64,000 nucleotides of DNA from an uncultured Acetobacteraceae bacterium. GTDB taxonomy: Bacteria > Pseudomonadota > Alphaproteobacteria > Acetobacterales > Acetobacteraceae. The notes below the pieces were generated by a model. It was not told the origin of the DNA. It made no database searches and saw only the letters and a list, made by a program, of their open reading frames with translations. Made by a program: the position numbers and the translations under genes. The stretch covers positions 1-64,000 of the forward strand of contig CALTUD010000010.1 in the NCBI GenBank assembly GCA_943912335.1, written 5' to 3'. Every line of letters begins with the position of its first letter. Positions within the stretch are counted from its first letter, which is position 1. Of the stretch, positions 14,136 through 23,588 are shown piece by piece.

Positions 14136-16826
14136 ATGTCCGACCGTACGCCGACCGATCCGCTGTTCCAGGACCAGTGGTATCTCGACAATACCGGCCA
14201 GTTCGGAGGAACGCCGGGTGTCGATATCGACGTTCTTCCTGTCTGGGCCGACTACACGGGAAAAGGCGTGCGCGTTGCCGTGGTCGATGACGGTACGCAG
14301 CTCGATCATCCTGATCTTGCCGCCAATATCGATCTCGCCGACAGCTATGATGCCACCTTGAACAAGCAAGGCGGCAATCCGCTCTATCCGAGCGAGAACC
14401 ATGGAACCAACGTCGCCGGAATCATCGCGGCACAAGCGGATAACGGCATCGGCGGCACCGGCGTCGCTCCCGATGCCACGCTCATCATCGACCGGATCAA
14501 CCTCCATGACAGCCCGGATTCGAATGACAGCGCAGTATCGGACGACACGCGGGGCGCCGCTACACGGGCCTTCATATCGGCTCTTTCGGCCGGCGCCGAC
14601 ATCATCAGCAACAGCTGGGGGTGGTCGACGGGTCTGGTAAACGCTCCCGGCACGCCGACGTCGCTCGCCTCCGCAGAGACCACTGCCGTGACGACCGGGC
14701 GGGCGGGCAAAGGTAGCATCATCTTGTTCGCCGAAGGGAACTATCGTGCCACCGGAAACGACGGCAACCTCGACAACAACGACAATGGCCGTTTCGTCAT
14801 GGGCGTGGCGGCAACCGACAACACAGGTGTCGTTACAAGCTACAGCTCGCGTGGCGCCAATATTCTGGTTTCGGCACCGAGCGATAAAAACGACGATACG
14901 GAAAATCCGTTGGTTCCTGGCTCGGGCATCACGTCGACCGATCGGACCGGGACGGATGGCTATAACACGACGCCCGGAGAGGCGGGCGACTATAACTATG
15001 ATTTTGGTGGAACCTCTGCGGCGACGCCGGAAGTAGCCGGCATCGTGGCGCTCATGCTGCAGGCCAATCCGGATCTCGGTTATCGCGATGTTCAGCAGAT
15101 ACTGGCCTATACAGCCCGACAGACCGATCCGGGCAGCGCGACCTGGGTCGGTAATGGCGCCGATACCTGGAACGGTGGCGGTCTGCATTTTAGCACCGAT
15201 TACGGTTTCGGTCTGGTTGATGCACGCGCCGCCGTCCGTCTTGCTGAGGCCTATTCGGCGCTCGGTTCGAAGCCGGCAACGGAAGCGAATCTTGTCACGC
15301 AGACCAGCAGGTCGCTGCCGTCGGCGCCGGAGGTTGTCGACAGCACCGGTGTTACGGCGACCTTCGAAATGGAAGCGGGGATTTTTATCAATCACGTCGA
15401 TCTTAATCTCGGCATGATTGCCGCTGACCCGAGCCATATCGTCGTCACGCTCGTATCACCCGACGGCACCCAGATCGCCATGGTGTCGGACCCTCTGAAT
15501 GCGAAAACAGCTTGGCCGATCAATTTCACTGTCGGAACGGATGCTTTCTGGGGAGAGGATTCAGGCAAGAACGGCGATATCGGAACCTGGACACTCAAGA
15601 TCGTTGATAATGGCGACGATCCTAGCGGGGTATTCTTCACAGGGGCATCTCTTTCTCTGGAAGGCGGTGCCGTTCCGCAGCATCTGCAGTTCGTTTACAC
15701 CGATGCATATGCGACGACCGCCGCCGGATCGTCCGGTAGGCAAGATCTCGATTATAATGGTATAGCCGATATCGATGCTGCGCCCGTCACCGGTACGGTG
15801 CTCGTGGATCTCCCAGGCAACACCGCCTTCATCGACAACACACCGCTCACGATCACGAGCGGAACCGCCGTCGGCGGAGTCGTCACCGGAGACGGCAACG
15901 ACACCATCATCGGTGACGACAAAGACCATCTCTACGATGCGGGCCGCGGAACCAACACGATTGTCATGGGCGACGGGAACGATACCGTCGTGTCGATCGG
16001 CACGGATCGCATCGTTGCGGGCGCCGGATCCTCCACCTTGCAGATCCGCGGTTCCGATAGCACGGTTCTCGGCGGCGGCGGTCAACTTACGATCGACGAC
16101 ACGGCGGCTCATGGAACGTCTGTGACGGGTGGGTTGGGGTCGATGGTGATCCAGGCTGGAAGCAGCGGTTGCTACACGCTGGCGTCGGCGGCCGTTATCG
16201 ACTGCTCGCACGGCGATGCGGACACCATCAGCGCGTCGGGAAACACCACGGTGATCGGAGGGGCTTCGACCGCCGTCAGCTGTCTCGCCGCCGGCAGCCT
16301 TCAGTTCACCGCGGCCGCGAACGCCTCGGCCCAGATCGAATCGCACACCGCCAACACGACCGTTTTCGGCGCCGCCGGTTCGGATGTCGCCTTCAATGGC
16401 CTGGGCATTCTGGCAGCCGGGGGCGGAAACGAAACCCTGAACGGTGCTGCGAGCGGCACAGGGTTCGCCTGCTTCGCGTCGAACACCGTGACAGGGGCGA
16501 CGACAGAGCTGCTCGGCGGGACGGGTTCGGACGTTCTGGTGGCCGGATGTGGCACGCAAACCCTGTCGGGCGGCACCGGCGGCGCGAACACGTTCATTCT
16601 CGCCGCCAACGGTACGCTGGGGTCCGCATCCATCACCATCAGCGACTTCGATGCGGCGCACGGCAATGTCGTCGGGCTGTTCGGCTATGGTGCGAACGAG
16701 GTTGCGACCACCCTGGAGAGTGCGAAGACCGTGAACGGGTCGGCCAGCATCACTCTGATGGATGGTTCGAAGGTGACGTTCCTGGGTGTCGCGAATCTCG
16801 ACGTCCGTCAGTTCGTCGGCGGCTGA
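14136..16826 (+). CDS. Subtilisin/kexin-like S8 protease with P-domain and repeat-rich C-terminus
   Basis: 896 aa. The S8 triad is complete: Asp51 (AVVDDGTQLDHPDL), His89 (ENHGTNVAGI), Ser294 (GGTSAATPEVAG), with oxyanion Asn202 (FAEGN). A proprotein-convertase P-domain covers about 400-510 (HVDLNLGMIAADPSHIVVTL ... GTWTLKIVDNG). From about 570 on there are degenerate glycine/Asp-rich repeats such as GDGNDTIIGDDKD and LLGGTGSDVLVAG, related to RTX-type or adhesin-like beta-roll sequences. No Sec signal and no propeptide precede the catalytic domain, which together with the repeats suggests type I secretion; no such exporter is in the window. ATG 14136 is chosen because AGGA lies six bases upstream; ATG 14130 is adjacent to that motif. 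Confidence 0.88.
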   Translation: MSDRTPTDPLFQDQWYLDNTGQFGGTPGVDIDVLPVWADYTGKGVRVAVVDDGTQLDHPDLAANIDLADSYDATLNKQGGNPLYPSENHGTNVAGIIAAQADNGIGGTGVAPDATLIIDRINLHDSPDSNDSAVSDDTRGAATRAFISALSAGADIISNSWGWSTGLVNAPGTPTSLASAETTAVTTGRAGKGSIILFAEGNYRATGNDGNLDNNDNGRFVMGVAATDNTGVVTSYSSRGANILVSAPSDKNDDTENPLVPGSGITSTDRTGTDGYNTTPGEAGDYNYDFGGTSAATPEVAGIVALMLQANPDLGYRDVQQILAYTARQTDPGSATWVGNGADTWNGGGLHFSTDYGFGLVDARAAVRLAEAYSALGSKPATEANLVTQTSRSLPSAPEVVDSTGVTATFEMEAGIFINHVDLNLGMIAADPSHIVVTLVSPDGTQIAMVSDPLNAKTAWPINFTVGTDAFWGEDSGKNGDIGTWTLKIVDNGDDPSGVFFTGASLSLEGGAVPQHLQFVYTDAYATTAAGSSGRQDLDYNGIADIDAAPVTGTVLVDLPGNTAFIDNTPLTITSGTAVGGVVTGDGNDTIIGDDKDHLYDAGRGTNTIVMGDGNDTVVSIGTDRIVAGAGSSTLQIRGSDSTVLGGGGQLTIDDTAAHGTSVTGGLGSMVIQAGSSGCYTLASAAVIDCSHGDADTISASGNTTVIGGASTAVSCLAAGSLQFTAAANASAQIESHTANTTVFGAAGSDVAFNGLGILAAGGGNETLNGAASGTGFACFASNTVTGATTELLGGTGSDVLVAGCGTQTLSGGTGGANTFILAANGTLGSASITISDFDAAHGNVVGLFGYGANEVATTLESAKTVNGSASITLMDGSKVTFLGVANLDVRQFVGG

Positions 16827-16896
16827 CGCGCTCCGTCGCCAGGCGGGTCGATGGCGGGCAAGACGCGCGCGATCGACCGGCCGGTCTCAGCGGCCG

Positions 16897-18348
16897 CTAT
16901 CCTTCCAGGGGGGCGTCGAGGCTGGTCAGTTCGGGCGTATCGTAGCGCAGCAGGCTTTCCAGATGCGCACCGGCATCGTCCAGAAACAGGGCGCGCGACA
17001 AACCGCCGACGAGACGCGCCACGCCGTAGCGCATCCCGCTGATCGACGCACCGGACAGGCCCATCGACGGCGTCGCGCCGAAGGTGAAGTTGTGGATATG
17101 CCGCAGGGCCGGCGTTTCGCCCGGCACGCGCTCCAGAAACTCGAAGCCCGTGCCGAGATAGGGATGGCTGCCGAGCAGCGCGTCCCGTTCCGCGTCCGGC
17201 GGCGTGAAACGGTCGCGCCACAGGGCGATGTTGCCTGAGAAGCGGTTCAGCTCCGGACGCAGGCTCAGATCGACCTGGAAGCCGGTGCCGACGATCAGGA
17301 AGTCGAAGCGCAGCGTGCCCTCCGGCGTCTCCACCACGATCTCGTCGCCGTCCATGCGTGCGTCTGTCCAGGGGCATAAGGTGCGCAGCGAGAATCCGGC
17401 ATGACGCCGGCAGCGCCAGAACGTGTCCTGCGGCGGCGGCTGGTTCAGATCGAAGATGCGCTTCATGAAACGCCAGCGATCGAGATCGGGCAGGGACGCG
17501 AAATGCCCCAGGAAGCCCGCATTCTCCATCCATCGATACGGGTTCACGCGCGGCAGTTCGTGCCGGCGCAGGCACAAGGTCACGCTCGACGCGCCGGCTT
17601 CCAGCGCCGTCGCCGCATTGTCGAATGCCGATGCGCCGGCACCCAGAACGCCGATGCGCGCGCCGCGCAGACGCGCGAAATCGATCGCGCCGGACGTATG
17701 CGCCCAGCGATCGGCCGGCACCGCGTCGCGGATGAAACGGGGCACGTGCCAGGCGCCGCTGCCGTCGATCCCGGTCGCCAGCACCACCTTGCGCGCCAGA
17801 CGCGTTTCCGTCCCGTCCGCGCTCTCCAGCGTGAGCCGCAGCAGATGGCCATGATCCGTTTCGACCGGCTCGATGGCGCTCACCGTCACACCCGATCGCA
17901 CCGGCAGGTCGAGCACGCGCCGGAACCAGTTCAGATAGTCCTGCCAGTCTTGACGGCTGATCTTGTCCAGCGCGTCCCAGGCGTCCCTGCCGTGGCTTGC
18001 CTCGAACCAGGATCGCGGCGAGAGGCTGGGTATGCCCAGATCCGGCCCGGTCACGTGCTTGGGCGTGCGCAGCGTCAGCATGCGCGCGAACGTCACCCAC
18101 GGCCCGGCCAGCCCGTCCTCGTTGCGGTCGAACACGGCGATGGCGTCAATTTTCTCGCGCTTCAAACCGAACGCGGTCGCTAAACCGCCTTGGCCGCCGC
18201 CGACGATGGCGACGTCGAGCACGGGCTCGCCCGCCTGCGTGCGCGGGGGCACCCAGGCGCGGGACGGGTAGTCGATCAGCGACAGATCGCGCCGCACGCG
18301 GGCTTCGAGGTCACGAAGAGCGCCTTGCGATGCGGACACATGGTTCAC
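16897..18348 (-). CDS. FAD/NAD(P)-dependent flavoprotein monooxygenase-like
   Basis: 483 aa in the cytosol. An FAD Rossmann motif GGGQGGLATAFGLKRE lies at about residues 46-61 and an NAD(P) motif GVLGAGASAFDNAATALEAG at about 225-245, the two-dinucleotide-fold layout of class B flavin monooxygenases and CzcO-type flavoproteins. The intervening ATGIDGSG and the late FLIVGTGFQVD segments close the FAD domain. No canonical BVMO FxGxxxHxxxW signature is visible. GTG 18348 with GGAG upstream is the best start. It follows the glycerate kinase gene by 55 nt on the same strand, so it may be the last gene of the hiuH-glycerate kinase operon. The substrate is unknown. Confidence 0.8.
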   Translation of the reverse strand: MNHVSASQGALRDLEARVRRDLSLIDYPSRAWVPPRTQAGEPVLDVAIVGGGQGGLATAFGLKREKIDAIAVFDRNEDGLAGPWVTFARMLTLRTPKHVTGPDLGIPSLSPRSWFEASHGRDAWDALDKISRQDWQDYLNWFRRVLDLPVRSGVTVSAIEPVETDHGHLLRLTLESADGTETRLARKVVLATGIDGSGAWHVPRFIRDAVPADRWAHTSGAIDFARLRGARIGVLGAGASAFDNAATALEAGASSVTLCLRRHELPRVNPYRWMENAGFLGHFASLPDLDRWRFMKRIFDLNQPPPQDTFWRCRRHAGFSLRTLCPWTDARMDGDEIVVETPEGTLRFDFLIVGTGFQVDLSLRPELNRFSGNIALWRDRFTPPDAERDALLGSHPYLGTGFEFLERVPGETPALRHIHNFTFGATPSMGLSGASISGMRYGVARLVGGLSRALFLDDAGAHLESLLRYDTPELTSLDAPLEG

Positions 18349-18403
18349 GATGAGGCTCCCGGCGCTGGCGGTCCGTATGCTGCAAGTTCCGGGCCGGGCG
18401 CGC

Positions 18404-19663
18404 TCACGGTAGCAGCACCGCCCGGAAATCGTTGACGTTGGTGCCGGTCGGCCCGGTTTGCACCAGATCGCCCAGGGCGTCGAACAGCCGGTAGCTGTCA
18501 TGCCCGAGCAGAAACGCACGGGGATCGAGACCAGCCCCGGCCGCGCGGCGCAGCGTGTCCGGTCGCACGATCGCCCCCGCCGCGTCGCTGTCGCCGTCGA
18601 TTCCGTCCGTATCGGCCATCAGCGCCCAGCTTCCGGGGGGAGCGGCGAGCGCGAACGCCAGCGCGGCTTCCGTGTTGCGGCCGCCGCGCCCGGAAGGGGC
18701 GTCGCCGATCGTCACGCTGGTCTCGCCGCCGCTCAGAAGCACGCAGGGCGCGGGCAAGGGGGCGGCGTGCTCGCGTACCGAACGGGCAATTCCCGCCATC
18801 AGCCGCCCGAGTTCGCGGCTTTCGCCTTCCAGCGCGTCGCCCAGGACGATCGGGGCGATTCCGGCTGCACGGGCCATCGCGGCGGCGGCGTCCAGACTCG
18901 CGAACGGCGTCGCGATCAAGCGGATATCCGGCCCCGGCAGGTGTGGCCTTTCCTCAGGCGTACGGTCGAGCCGTGCGCGCACCGCATCCGGCACGGCGAT
19001 CCGGTGATGCTGCAGGATCCGCAGCGCGGCCGCGCCGTCGCCTGCCCCCGGTAGGGTCGGGCCGGAGGCGATATCCGCCGGATCGTCGCCCGGAATGTCG
19101 CTGACCAGCAGCGTCACCACCCGGGCGGGCGCGGCGGCGGCGGCCAATGCGCCGTTCTTGATCGCCGAAAGCTGTCGGCGCACCAGGTTCATCTCGCCGA
19201 TCGTCGCCCCGGAGCGCAGCAGGGCGGCCGTCACCGCGCGCTTGTCGTCCAGCGTGATCCCGGGTGCCGGCACCGACAGCAGCGCCGAACCGCCGCCCGA
19301 GATCAGCGCCAGTACCAGGTCCTCCGGCCCGAGCCCGCGCACCAGCTCCAGCATGCGCCGTCCGGCCCGTTCGCTGCGCGCGTCCGGTTTGGGATGCGAC
19401 GCGCCCATCACAGCGATCCGCGCGCATCCGGCACGATCCTGCCCGGCGGGTACGGCCACGGCACCCTCGATCCGCACATCCGGCCAGCATCGCTCCAGCG
19501 CCGCCGCCATGCGTGCCGACGCCTTGCCGCCGCCCACCACCACGCAGCGCCCGGAGCGCGGCTTTTCCGGCAGATGCCGCGCCAGTGTCGTTGCTGGATC
19601 CGCCGCCGCCACTGCCGTGTCGAACAGGGCGCGCAGAAACGCGGTTTCGTTTGCCGCCGCCAT
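18404..19663 (-). CDS. Glycerate 2-kinase (type II, DUF4147/MOFRL)
   Basis: 419 aa. The N-terminal DUF4147 domain contains VVVGGGKASARMAAALE, GASHPKPDARSERAGRRML and the LISGGGSALLSVPAPGITLDDK loop; the C-terminal MOFRL domain contains CVLLSGGETSVTI and GRGGRNTEAALAFAL. These enzymes phosphorylate D-glycerate (to 2-phosphoglycerate), the exit of glyoxylate assimilation through tartronate semialdehyde. The ATG shares one base with the stop of hiuH (TGATG). With hiuH and the divergent allantoate amidohydrolase this fits use of ureides, where ureidoglycolate yields glyoxylate. The intermediate enzymes (gcl, hyi, glxR) are not in the window. Confidence 0.9.
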   Translation of the reverse strand: MAAANETAFLRALFDTAVAAADPATTLARHLPEKPRSGRCVVVGGGKASARMAAALERCWPDVRIEGAVAVPAGQDRAGCARIAVMGASHPKPDARSERAGRRMLELVRGLGPEDLVLALISGGGSALLSVPAPGITLDDKRAVTAALLRSGATIGEMNLVRRQLSAIKNGALAAAAAPARVVTLLVSDIPGDDPADIASGPTLPGAGDGAAALRILQHHRIAVPDAVRARLDRTPEERPHLPGPDIRLIATPFASLDAAAAMARAAGIAPIVLGDALEGESRELGRLMAGIARSVREHAAPLPAPCVLLSGGETSVTIGDAPSGRGGRNTEAALAFALAAPPGSWALMADTDGIDGDSDAAGAIVRPDTLRRAAGAGLDPRAFLLGHDSYRLFDALGDLVQTGPTGTNVNDFRAVLLP

Positions 19664-20007
19664 CAACTGCCGCGATAGGTGCTGTAGCCGAACGGCGACA
19701 GGATCAGCGGCACGTGATGATGCGCGCCCGGATCGCCGACCACGAAGCGGATCGGGATGGCGTCGTAGAAGCCGGGCGCCTCGCCGCGCCATTCGCCGAC
19801 ATGGAACACCAGCTCGTGCGGTCCGGCCCGCATCGCCTCACCCTGGAGCAGCGGCGCGTCGCAGCGCCCGTCCGCATTGGTGCGGAACTCGCCCAGGGCT
19901 TCGCGTCCGGCGTCGCCGATGCGAAACAACGAAAGGCGCAGCCCCGCACCGGGGCACCCGGTGGCGGTGTCGAGCACATGGGTGGTGAGTCGGCCTCCGG
20001 CTTGCAT
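19663..20007 (-). CDS. hiuH: 5-hydroxyisourate hydrolase (transthyretin-like)
   Basis: 114 aa, the normal length. It opens with GGRLTTHVLDTATGCPGAGL, in which the catalytic His of the family's LTTHVLD motif is present, and it ends with the diagnostic FGYSTYRGS C-terminus. The middle HVGEWRGEAPGFYDAIPIRFVV and GAHHHVPLILSP complete the active site. It hydrolyses 5-hydroxyisourate, the product of urate oxidation, to OHCU. Urate oxidase and OHCU decarboxylase are not in the window. It is divergent from allantoate amidohydrolase with a 37-nt gap, so promoters must overlap the coding starts or be shared. Confidence 0.95.
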   Translation of the reverse strand: MQAGGRLTTHVLDTATGCPGAGLRLSLFRIGDAGREALGEFRTNADGRCDAPLLQGEAMRAGPHELVFHVGEWRGEAPGFYDAIPIRFVVGDPGAHHHVPLILSPFGYSTYRGS

Positions 20008-20044
20008 GGGTGCTCCCGTCTCAGGCGATGATGGAAGGAACAGC

Positions 20045-21310
20045 ATGCCGGCTCCGAACGCGACCGAAAAGCGCCACGAGGCCGGCACCGTGCTGATGCA
20101 GCGTCTCGACGCCCTCGCCGAATGCTCGGACGAGTCCGGCGCGCTGACCCGCTTGTTCCTGTCGCCTGCGCACAGGCGGGCGATCGACCGCGTTTCCGGC
20201 TGGATGCGGGAGGCGGGCCTCGCCGTGTCGCTCGACGCCGCCGGCACCCTGATCGGCGATTGGCCTGCCTCCGATCCCGATGCGCCCGTGCTGCTGCTTG
20301 GCTCGCATCTCGACACGGTGCGCGATGCCGGGCGCTTCGACGGCGCGCTGGGCGTTCTCGCCGCCCTGGACGCGATCGCGTCGCTTCGCGAGGCCGGCGT
20401 GTCGCTGCCGTTCGCCGTGCGCCTGCTCGCCTTCGGGGATGAGGAGGGGGTGCGTTTCCCCGTCACCCTGACCGGCTCCCGCGCTTTGGCCGGCACGCTC
20501 GATGCCCACACGCAGCTTGGGGCCGCCGACGCGGACGGGATCACGCTCGGCGATGCGCTGCGTGATTTCGGCCTCGATCCCGCCGGGCTGGACCGGGCCC
20601 GGTTCAGCGGGCGCGCGCTCGCCTTCGTCGAACTGCATATCGAGCAGGGCCCGGTGCTGGAGCGGCTCGACCGTCCGCTCGGGATCGTTTCCGCCATCAA
20701 CGGCGCCGCGCGCTACCGGATCGGCGTGCAGGGCGAGGCCGGCCATGCCGGCACCGTGCCGATGGCGGGGCGACGCGATGCGCTGGCCGCGTCGGCGGAG
20801 ATGATGGTGGCGATCCGCCGGATCGGTCTGGCGCATCCCGGCGTCACCGCCACGGTGGGACGGATCGACGCGTTTCCCGGCGCGGTGAACGTGATCCCGG
20901 GGCGTGTTCTGTTCACGCTCGATCTGAGGTCTCCGTCCGATGCCGTGCGGGCGGCGGCGTGGGGCGAGATCGACGCGACGGTGGAGCGCATCGCCGCAGA
21001 GCACGAGGTCGGGATCGTCATCGAGCGCACGCACGAAGCCCCGGCTGCGCCCTGCGATCCGGCATTGATGGACGCCCTGTTCCGCGCCTGCGCATCCGTC
21101 GGGGTGGAGGCCCCGGTTCTGCCCAGCGGTGCCGGTCACGATGCGATGGCGATGGCCGCTCTGTGCCCGATGGCGATGCTGTTCGTGCGGTGCCGCGGCG
21201 GGATCAGCCACAACCCGGCGGAATCGATCCGGCCGGCCGATGCCGCGCTGGCCGTGCGCGCCCTGGCCGGGTTCATCCGGAATTTCGTCACCGAAGGGAT
21301 CTCGTCTTGA
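20045..21310 (+). CDS. allC: Allantoate amidohydrolase / N-carbamoyl amino acid hydrolase (M20 family)
   Basis: 421 aa, dinuclear metallo-amidohydrolase. Metal-site segments are GSHLDTVRDAGRFDGALGV (His and bridging Asp), FGDEEGVRF (Glu pair), ELHIEQGPVLE (His) and the late GISHNPAESI (His); the dimerisation domain carries GEAGHAGTVPMAGRRDA. This matches the allantoate amidohydrolase / hydantoinase-carbamoylase group. The adjacency to hiuH favours allantoate (to ureidoglycine, NH3 and CO2) over N-carbamoyl amino acids. ATG 20045 has GAAGGA eight bases upstream. Its last 23 nt overlap the AraC regulator gene tail to tail. Confidence 0.85.
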   Translation: MPAPNATEKRHEAGTVLMQRLDALAECSDESGALTRLFLSPAHRRAIDRVSGWMREAGLAVSLDAAGTLIGDWPASDPDAPVLLLGSHLDTVRDAGRFDGALGVLAALDAIASLREAGVSLPFAVRLLAFGDEEGVRFPVTLTGSRALAGTLDAHTQLGAADADGITLGDALRDFGLDPAGLDRARFSGRALAFVELHIEQGPVLERLDRPLGIVSAINGAARYRIGVQGEAGHAGTVPMAGRRDALAASAEMMVAIRRIGLAHPGVTATVGRIDAFPGAVNVIPGRVLFTLDLRSPSDAVRAAAWGEIDATVERIAAEHEVGIVIERTHEAPAAPCDPALMDALFRACASVGVEAPVLPSGAGHDAMAMAALCPMAMLFVRCRGGISHNPAESIRPADAALAVRALAGFIRNFVTEGISS

Positions 21311-22310
21311 CCGCTCCCGGTCGGCGTTGCGTGTTCGTGGCGCCGGCGCCCGGACGGCCCGAGGTCGGCGAGGCGCCCGTGATGCGCTTGAAGGCGCGGC
21401 TGAAGGCGGCCTGCGAGGTGTAGCCGAGGCGTTCGGCCAGCACGTCGATCGGCACGCGTTCGGCCGAAAGCCACCGCGTGGCGAGCTGCATGCGAAGCTC
21501 GGCGGCATAGCGCAGCGGCGTGATGCCGAGAACGGTGCGGAACCGTTCGGCGAACACGGAGCGCGAGCTGTGGCTTTCCCGCGCCAGTTCGGCCAGGCTC
21601 CAGTTGCGGCCGGGATCGCGATGCAGGGCGAGAATGGCGCGGGACAGGCGGGGTTCGCGCAGCGCCGCGACCAGCCCTTCCGCCCCGTCGCCGCCGCATT
21701 CGATCCATCCCCGGACGATGGTGGTGGCGACCACGTCGGCCAGCCGCGCCATGATGCCGGCATAGCCGGCGCGCTGCTGGCAGGCTTCGCGTTCCAGCGC
21801 GGACAGGATCGGCAGCAGCTCCGGGTGGTGGTCCGACACGCTGCCGACCAGCATCGCTTCGGGCATCAGCGGGACCAGACCCTGCATGCTGCCCAGTTCG
21901 AACTCCAGGCAGCCGGTGAACAGGATGGTGTCGGCCGGGTCCTGAAGATGCCGGCGCGTATCGACGGCGCTCACCTGATCGCACAAGGGCGCGCTCTGGA
22001 ACGAGGAGATGTCGCGGCAGAAGCAGGCCGGCTCGCCCGGGGAGAGGAGCGTGTGCGCCCGCCCATGCGGCAGAAAGGCCGCGGCGCCAGTCGGAAGGCG
22101 ATGGGGGGTGCCGTCGTCCAGGCAGAGCAGCACCTCGCCGGCGGCGACGAAATGGAAGCGCGCCGAACGGGCCACCTTGTCGAAGCGCAGCGCCAGCGGC
22201 GGGGCGGCCTGTACGCGCTGATAATGCGCGCCGCGCAGGCGCATGCCGAGCAGCAGCTCGCTGAGCAGATCGGAGGCCGGGCGTGACGACATTGCGGGAC
22301 TTTCGATCAT
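21288..22310 (-). CDS. AraC-family regulator with N-terminal cupin-like domain
   Basis: About 340 aa. Residues about 10-190 correspond to the cupin_6 / AraC_binding_6 sensor (SARFHFVAAGEVLLCL, LPTGAAAFLPHGRAH), and the C-terminal 100 residues hold the two AraC helix-turn-helices (WSLAELARESHSSRSVFAERF and VPIDVLAERLGYTSQAAFSRAF). The start is uncertain between ATG 22331, 22310 and 22292; none has a good ribosome binding site. It is divergent from the MFS gene starting at 22389, the usual regulator-exporter arrangement, so it probably controls that transporter in response to a small ligand. Confidence 0.86.
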   Translation of the reverse strand: MIESPAMSSRPASDLLSELLLGMRLRGAHYQRVQAAPPLALRFDKVARSARFHFVAAGEVLLCLDDGTPHRLPTGAAAFLPHGRAHTLLSPGEPACFCRDISSFQSAPLCDQVSAVDTRRHLQDPADTILFTGCLEFELGSMQGLVPLMPEAMLVGSVSDHHPELLPILSALEREACQQRAGYAGIMARLADVVATTIVRGWIECGGDGAEGLVAALREPRLSRAILALHRDPGRNWSLAELARESHSSRSVFAERFRTVLGITPLRYAAELRMQLATRWLSAERVPIDVLAERLGYTSQAAFSRAFKRITGASPTSGRPGAGATNTQRRPGAVKTRSLR

Positions 22311-22388
22311 GTGATCCGGCCTCGGTGACATAGGACGTCCGCGCCGTGCTTCCCAGTTGTCTGGGAACGATGTCCGGAAGGAGCGGCG

Positions 22389-23576
22389 ATGAGCGATTGT
22401 GTGTGTGGCGAAATGGCCCTGGAGACGGATGTGAAACCGGCCTGGGCGGCGGTGTTCTCGATGACGCTGGGCGTGTTCGCGCTGGTCACGGCCGAGTTCC
22501 TGCCGGCCAGCCTGCTGACGCCGATGGCGGCGACGCTCGGCGTATCCGCCGGAATTGCCGGGCAGGCGGTGACGGTCACGGCGGCGATGGCCTTGCTGGC
22601 GGCGTTGCTCGTGACCGGGCTCACGCAGGGGATCGACCGGCGGGCGCTGATGATCGTCTTCTCGGGAATGCTGATCGTGTCCAACGCGTTGGTCATGCTG
22701 GCACCGTCCATCGGCGTTCTGCTGCTTGCCCGCGTTCTGCTGGGCCTTGCCCTGGGCGGGTTCTGGAGCATGGCGACGGCCATCACCATGCGGCTGGTAC
22801 CGCCGGCGCTCGTGCCGCGTGCGCTGTCGGTGCTGTTCAGCGGCGTTTCGGTGGCGACGATCGCCGCAGCGCCGCTGGGAAGCACCCTGGGGGCCTGGTT
22901 CGGCTGGCGGAGCGCTTTCCTGTTCGCTGCCCTGATCGGCGTTCTCGCGCTGCTGTTTCAGATCGCGGCCCTGCCGTCGCTGCCCTCTGCCGGCACGGCC
23001 CGGTTGCGAACGCTGCTGGAGGTGGCGGTGCGGCCCGGCGTCCGGATTGGCATGGTCTGCGTCGTGCTGGTGTTCGGCGGCCATTTCGCCTTGTTCACCT
23101 ATGTCCGTCCGTATCTGGAGCGGATGGCCGGTGTGGGTGCGGGCGGATTGTCGCTGCTACTGCTGGTGTTCGGTGTGGGCAGTTTCGTCGGCACGTTCCT
23201 GGCCGGCCTGCTGCTGGAGCGGACGATGCGCGGAACGCTGGTGCTGGTGCCGGTGCTGATCGGCGCGTCCGGCCTCGCCCTTGCCGCGCTGCATGATGCG
23301 CTGCCGGCGCAGGCCGCTCTGGTGGCGGTGTGGGGCATGGCGTTCGGCGGGTTGCCTGTGGGCTGGTCGACCTGGCTCGCGCGCGCGGTGCCGGATCAGA
23401 CCGAAAGCGCCGGCGGATTGCTGGTGGCGGCGGTGCAGCTGGCGATTGCTGCCGGCGCTGCGGCGGGCGGGCTGATCTTCGACCGGCTCGGGATCGCCGG
23501 GGTGTTCGTGTGGAGCGGGGCTCTGCTGCTGGGAGCGGCGCTTCTGGTAGGGGTGCGGGTGAGAGCCGTCGCGTAG
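22389..23576 (+). CDS. MFS drug/metabolite exporter (DHA1, NepI/AraJ-like)
   Basis: 395 aa, twelve helices. The N-terminal half has FALVTAEFLPASLLTPMAATLG, the helix-1 pattern of AraJ/NepI-type exporters, and LLARVLLGLALGGFWSMATAI for helix 4-5 (antiporter motif C region follows with APLGSTLGAWFGWRSAF). These carriers export sugars, purine nucleosides or drugs by proton antiport. Start ATG 22389 has GGAAGGAG upstream (AAGGAGCGGCGATG). The divergent AraC gene is its likely regulator. It converges on the ABC transporter operon, with a shared hairpin terminator at 23589-23614. Confidence 0.87.
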   Translation: MSDCVCGEMALETDVKPAWAAVFSMTLGVFALVTAEFLPASLLTPMAATLGVSAGIAGQAVTVTAAMALLAALLVTGLTQGIDRRALMIVFSGMLIVSNALVMLAPSIGVLLLARVLLGLALGGFWSMATAITMRLVPPALVPRALSVLFSGVSVATIAAAPLGSTLGAWFGWRSAFLFAALIGVLALLFQIAALPSLPSAGTARLRTLLEVAVRPGVRIGMVCVVLVFGGHFALFTYVRPYLERMAGVGAGGLSLLLLVFGVGSFVGTFLAGLLLERTMRGTLVLVPVLIGASGLALAALHDALPAQAALVAVWGMAFGGLPVGWSTWLARAVPDQTESAGGLLVAAVQLAIAAGAAAGGLIFDRLGIAGVFVWSGALLLGAALLVGVRVRAVA

Positions 23577-23588
23577 AACCGGCCCAAG

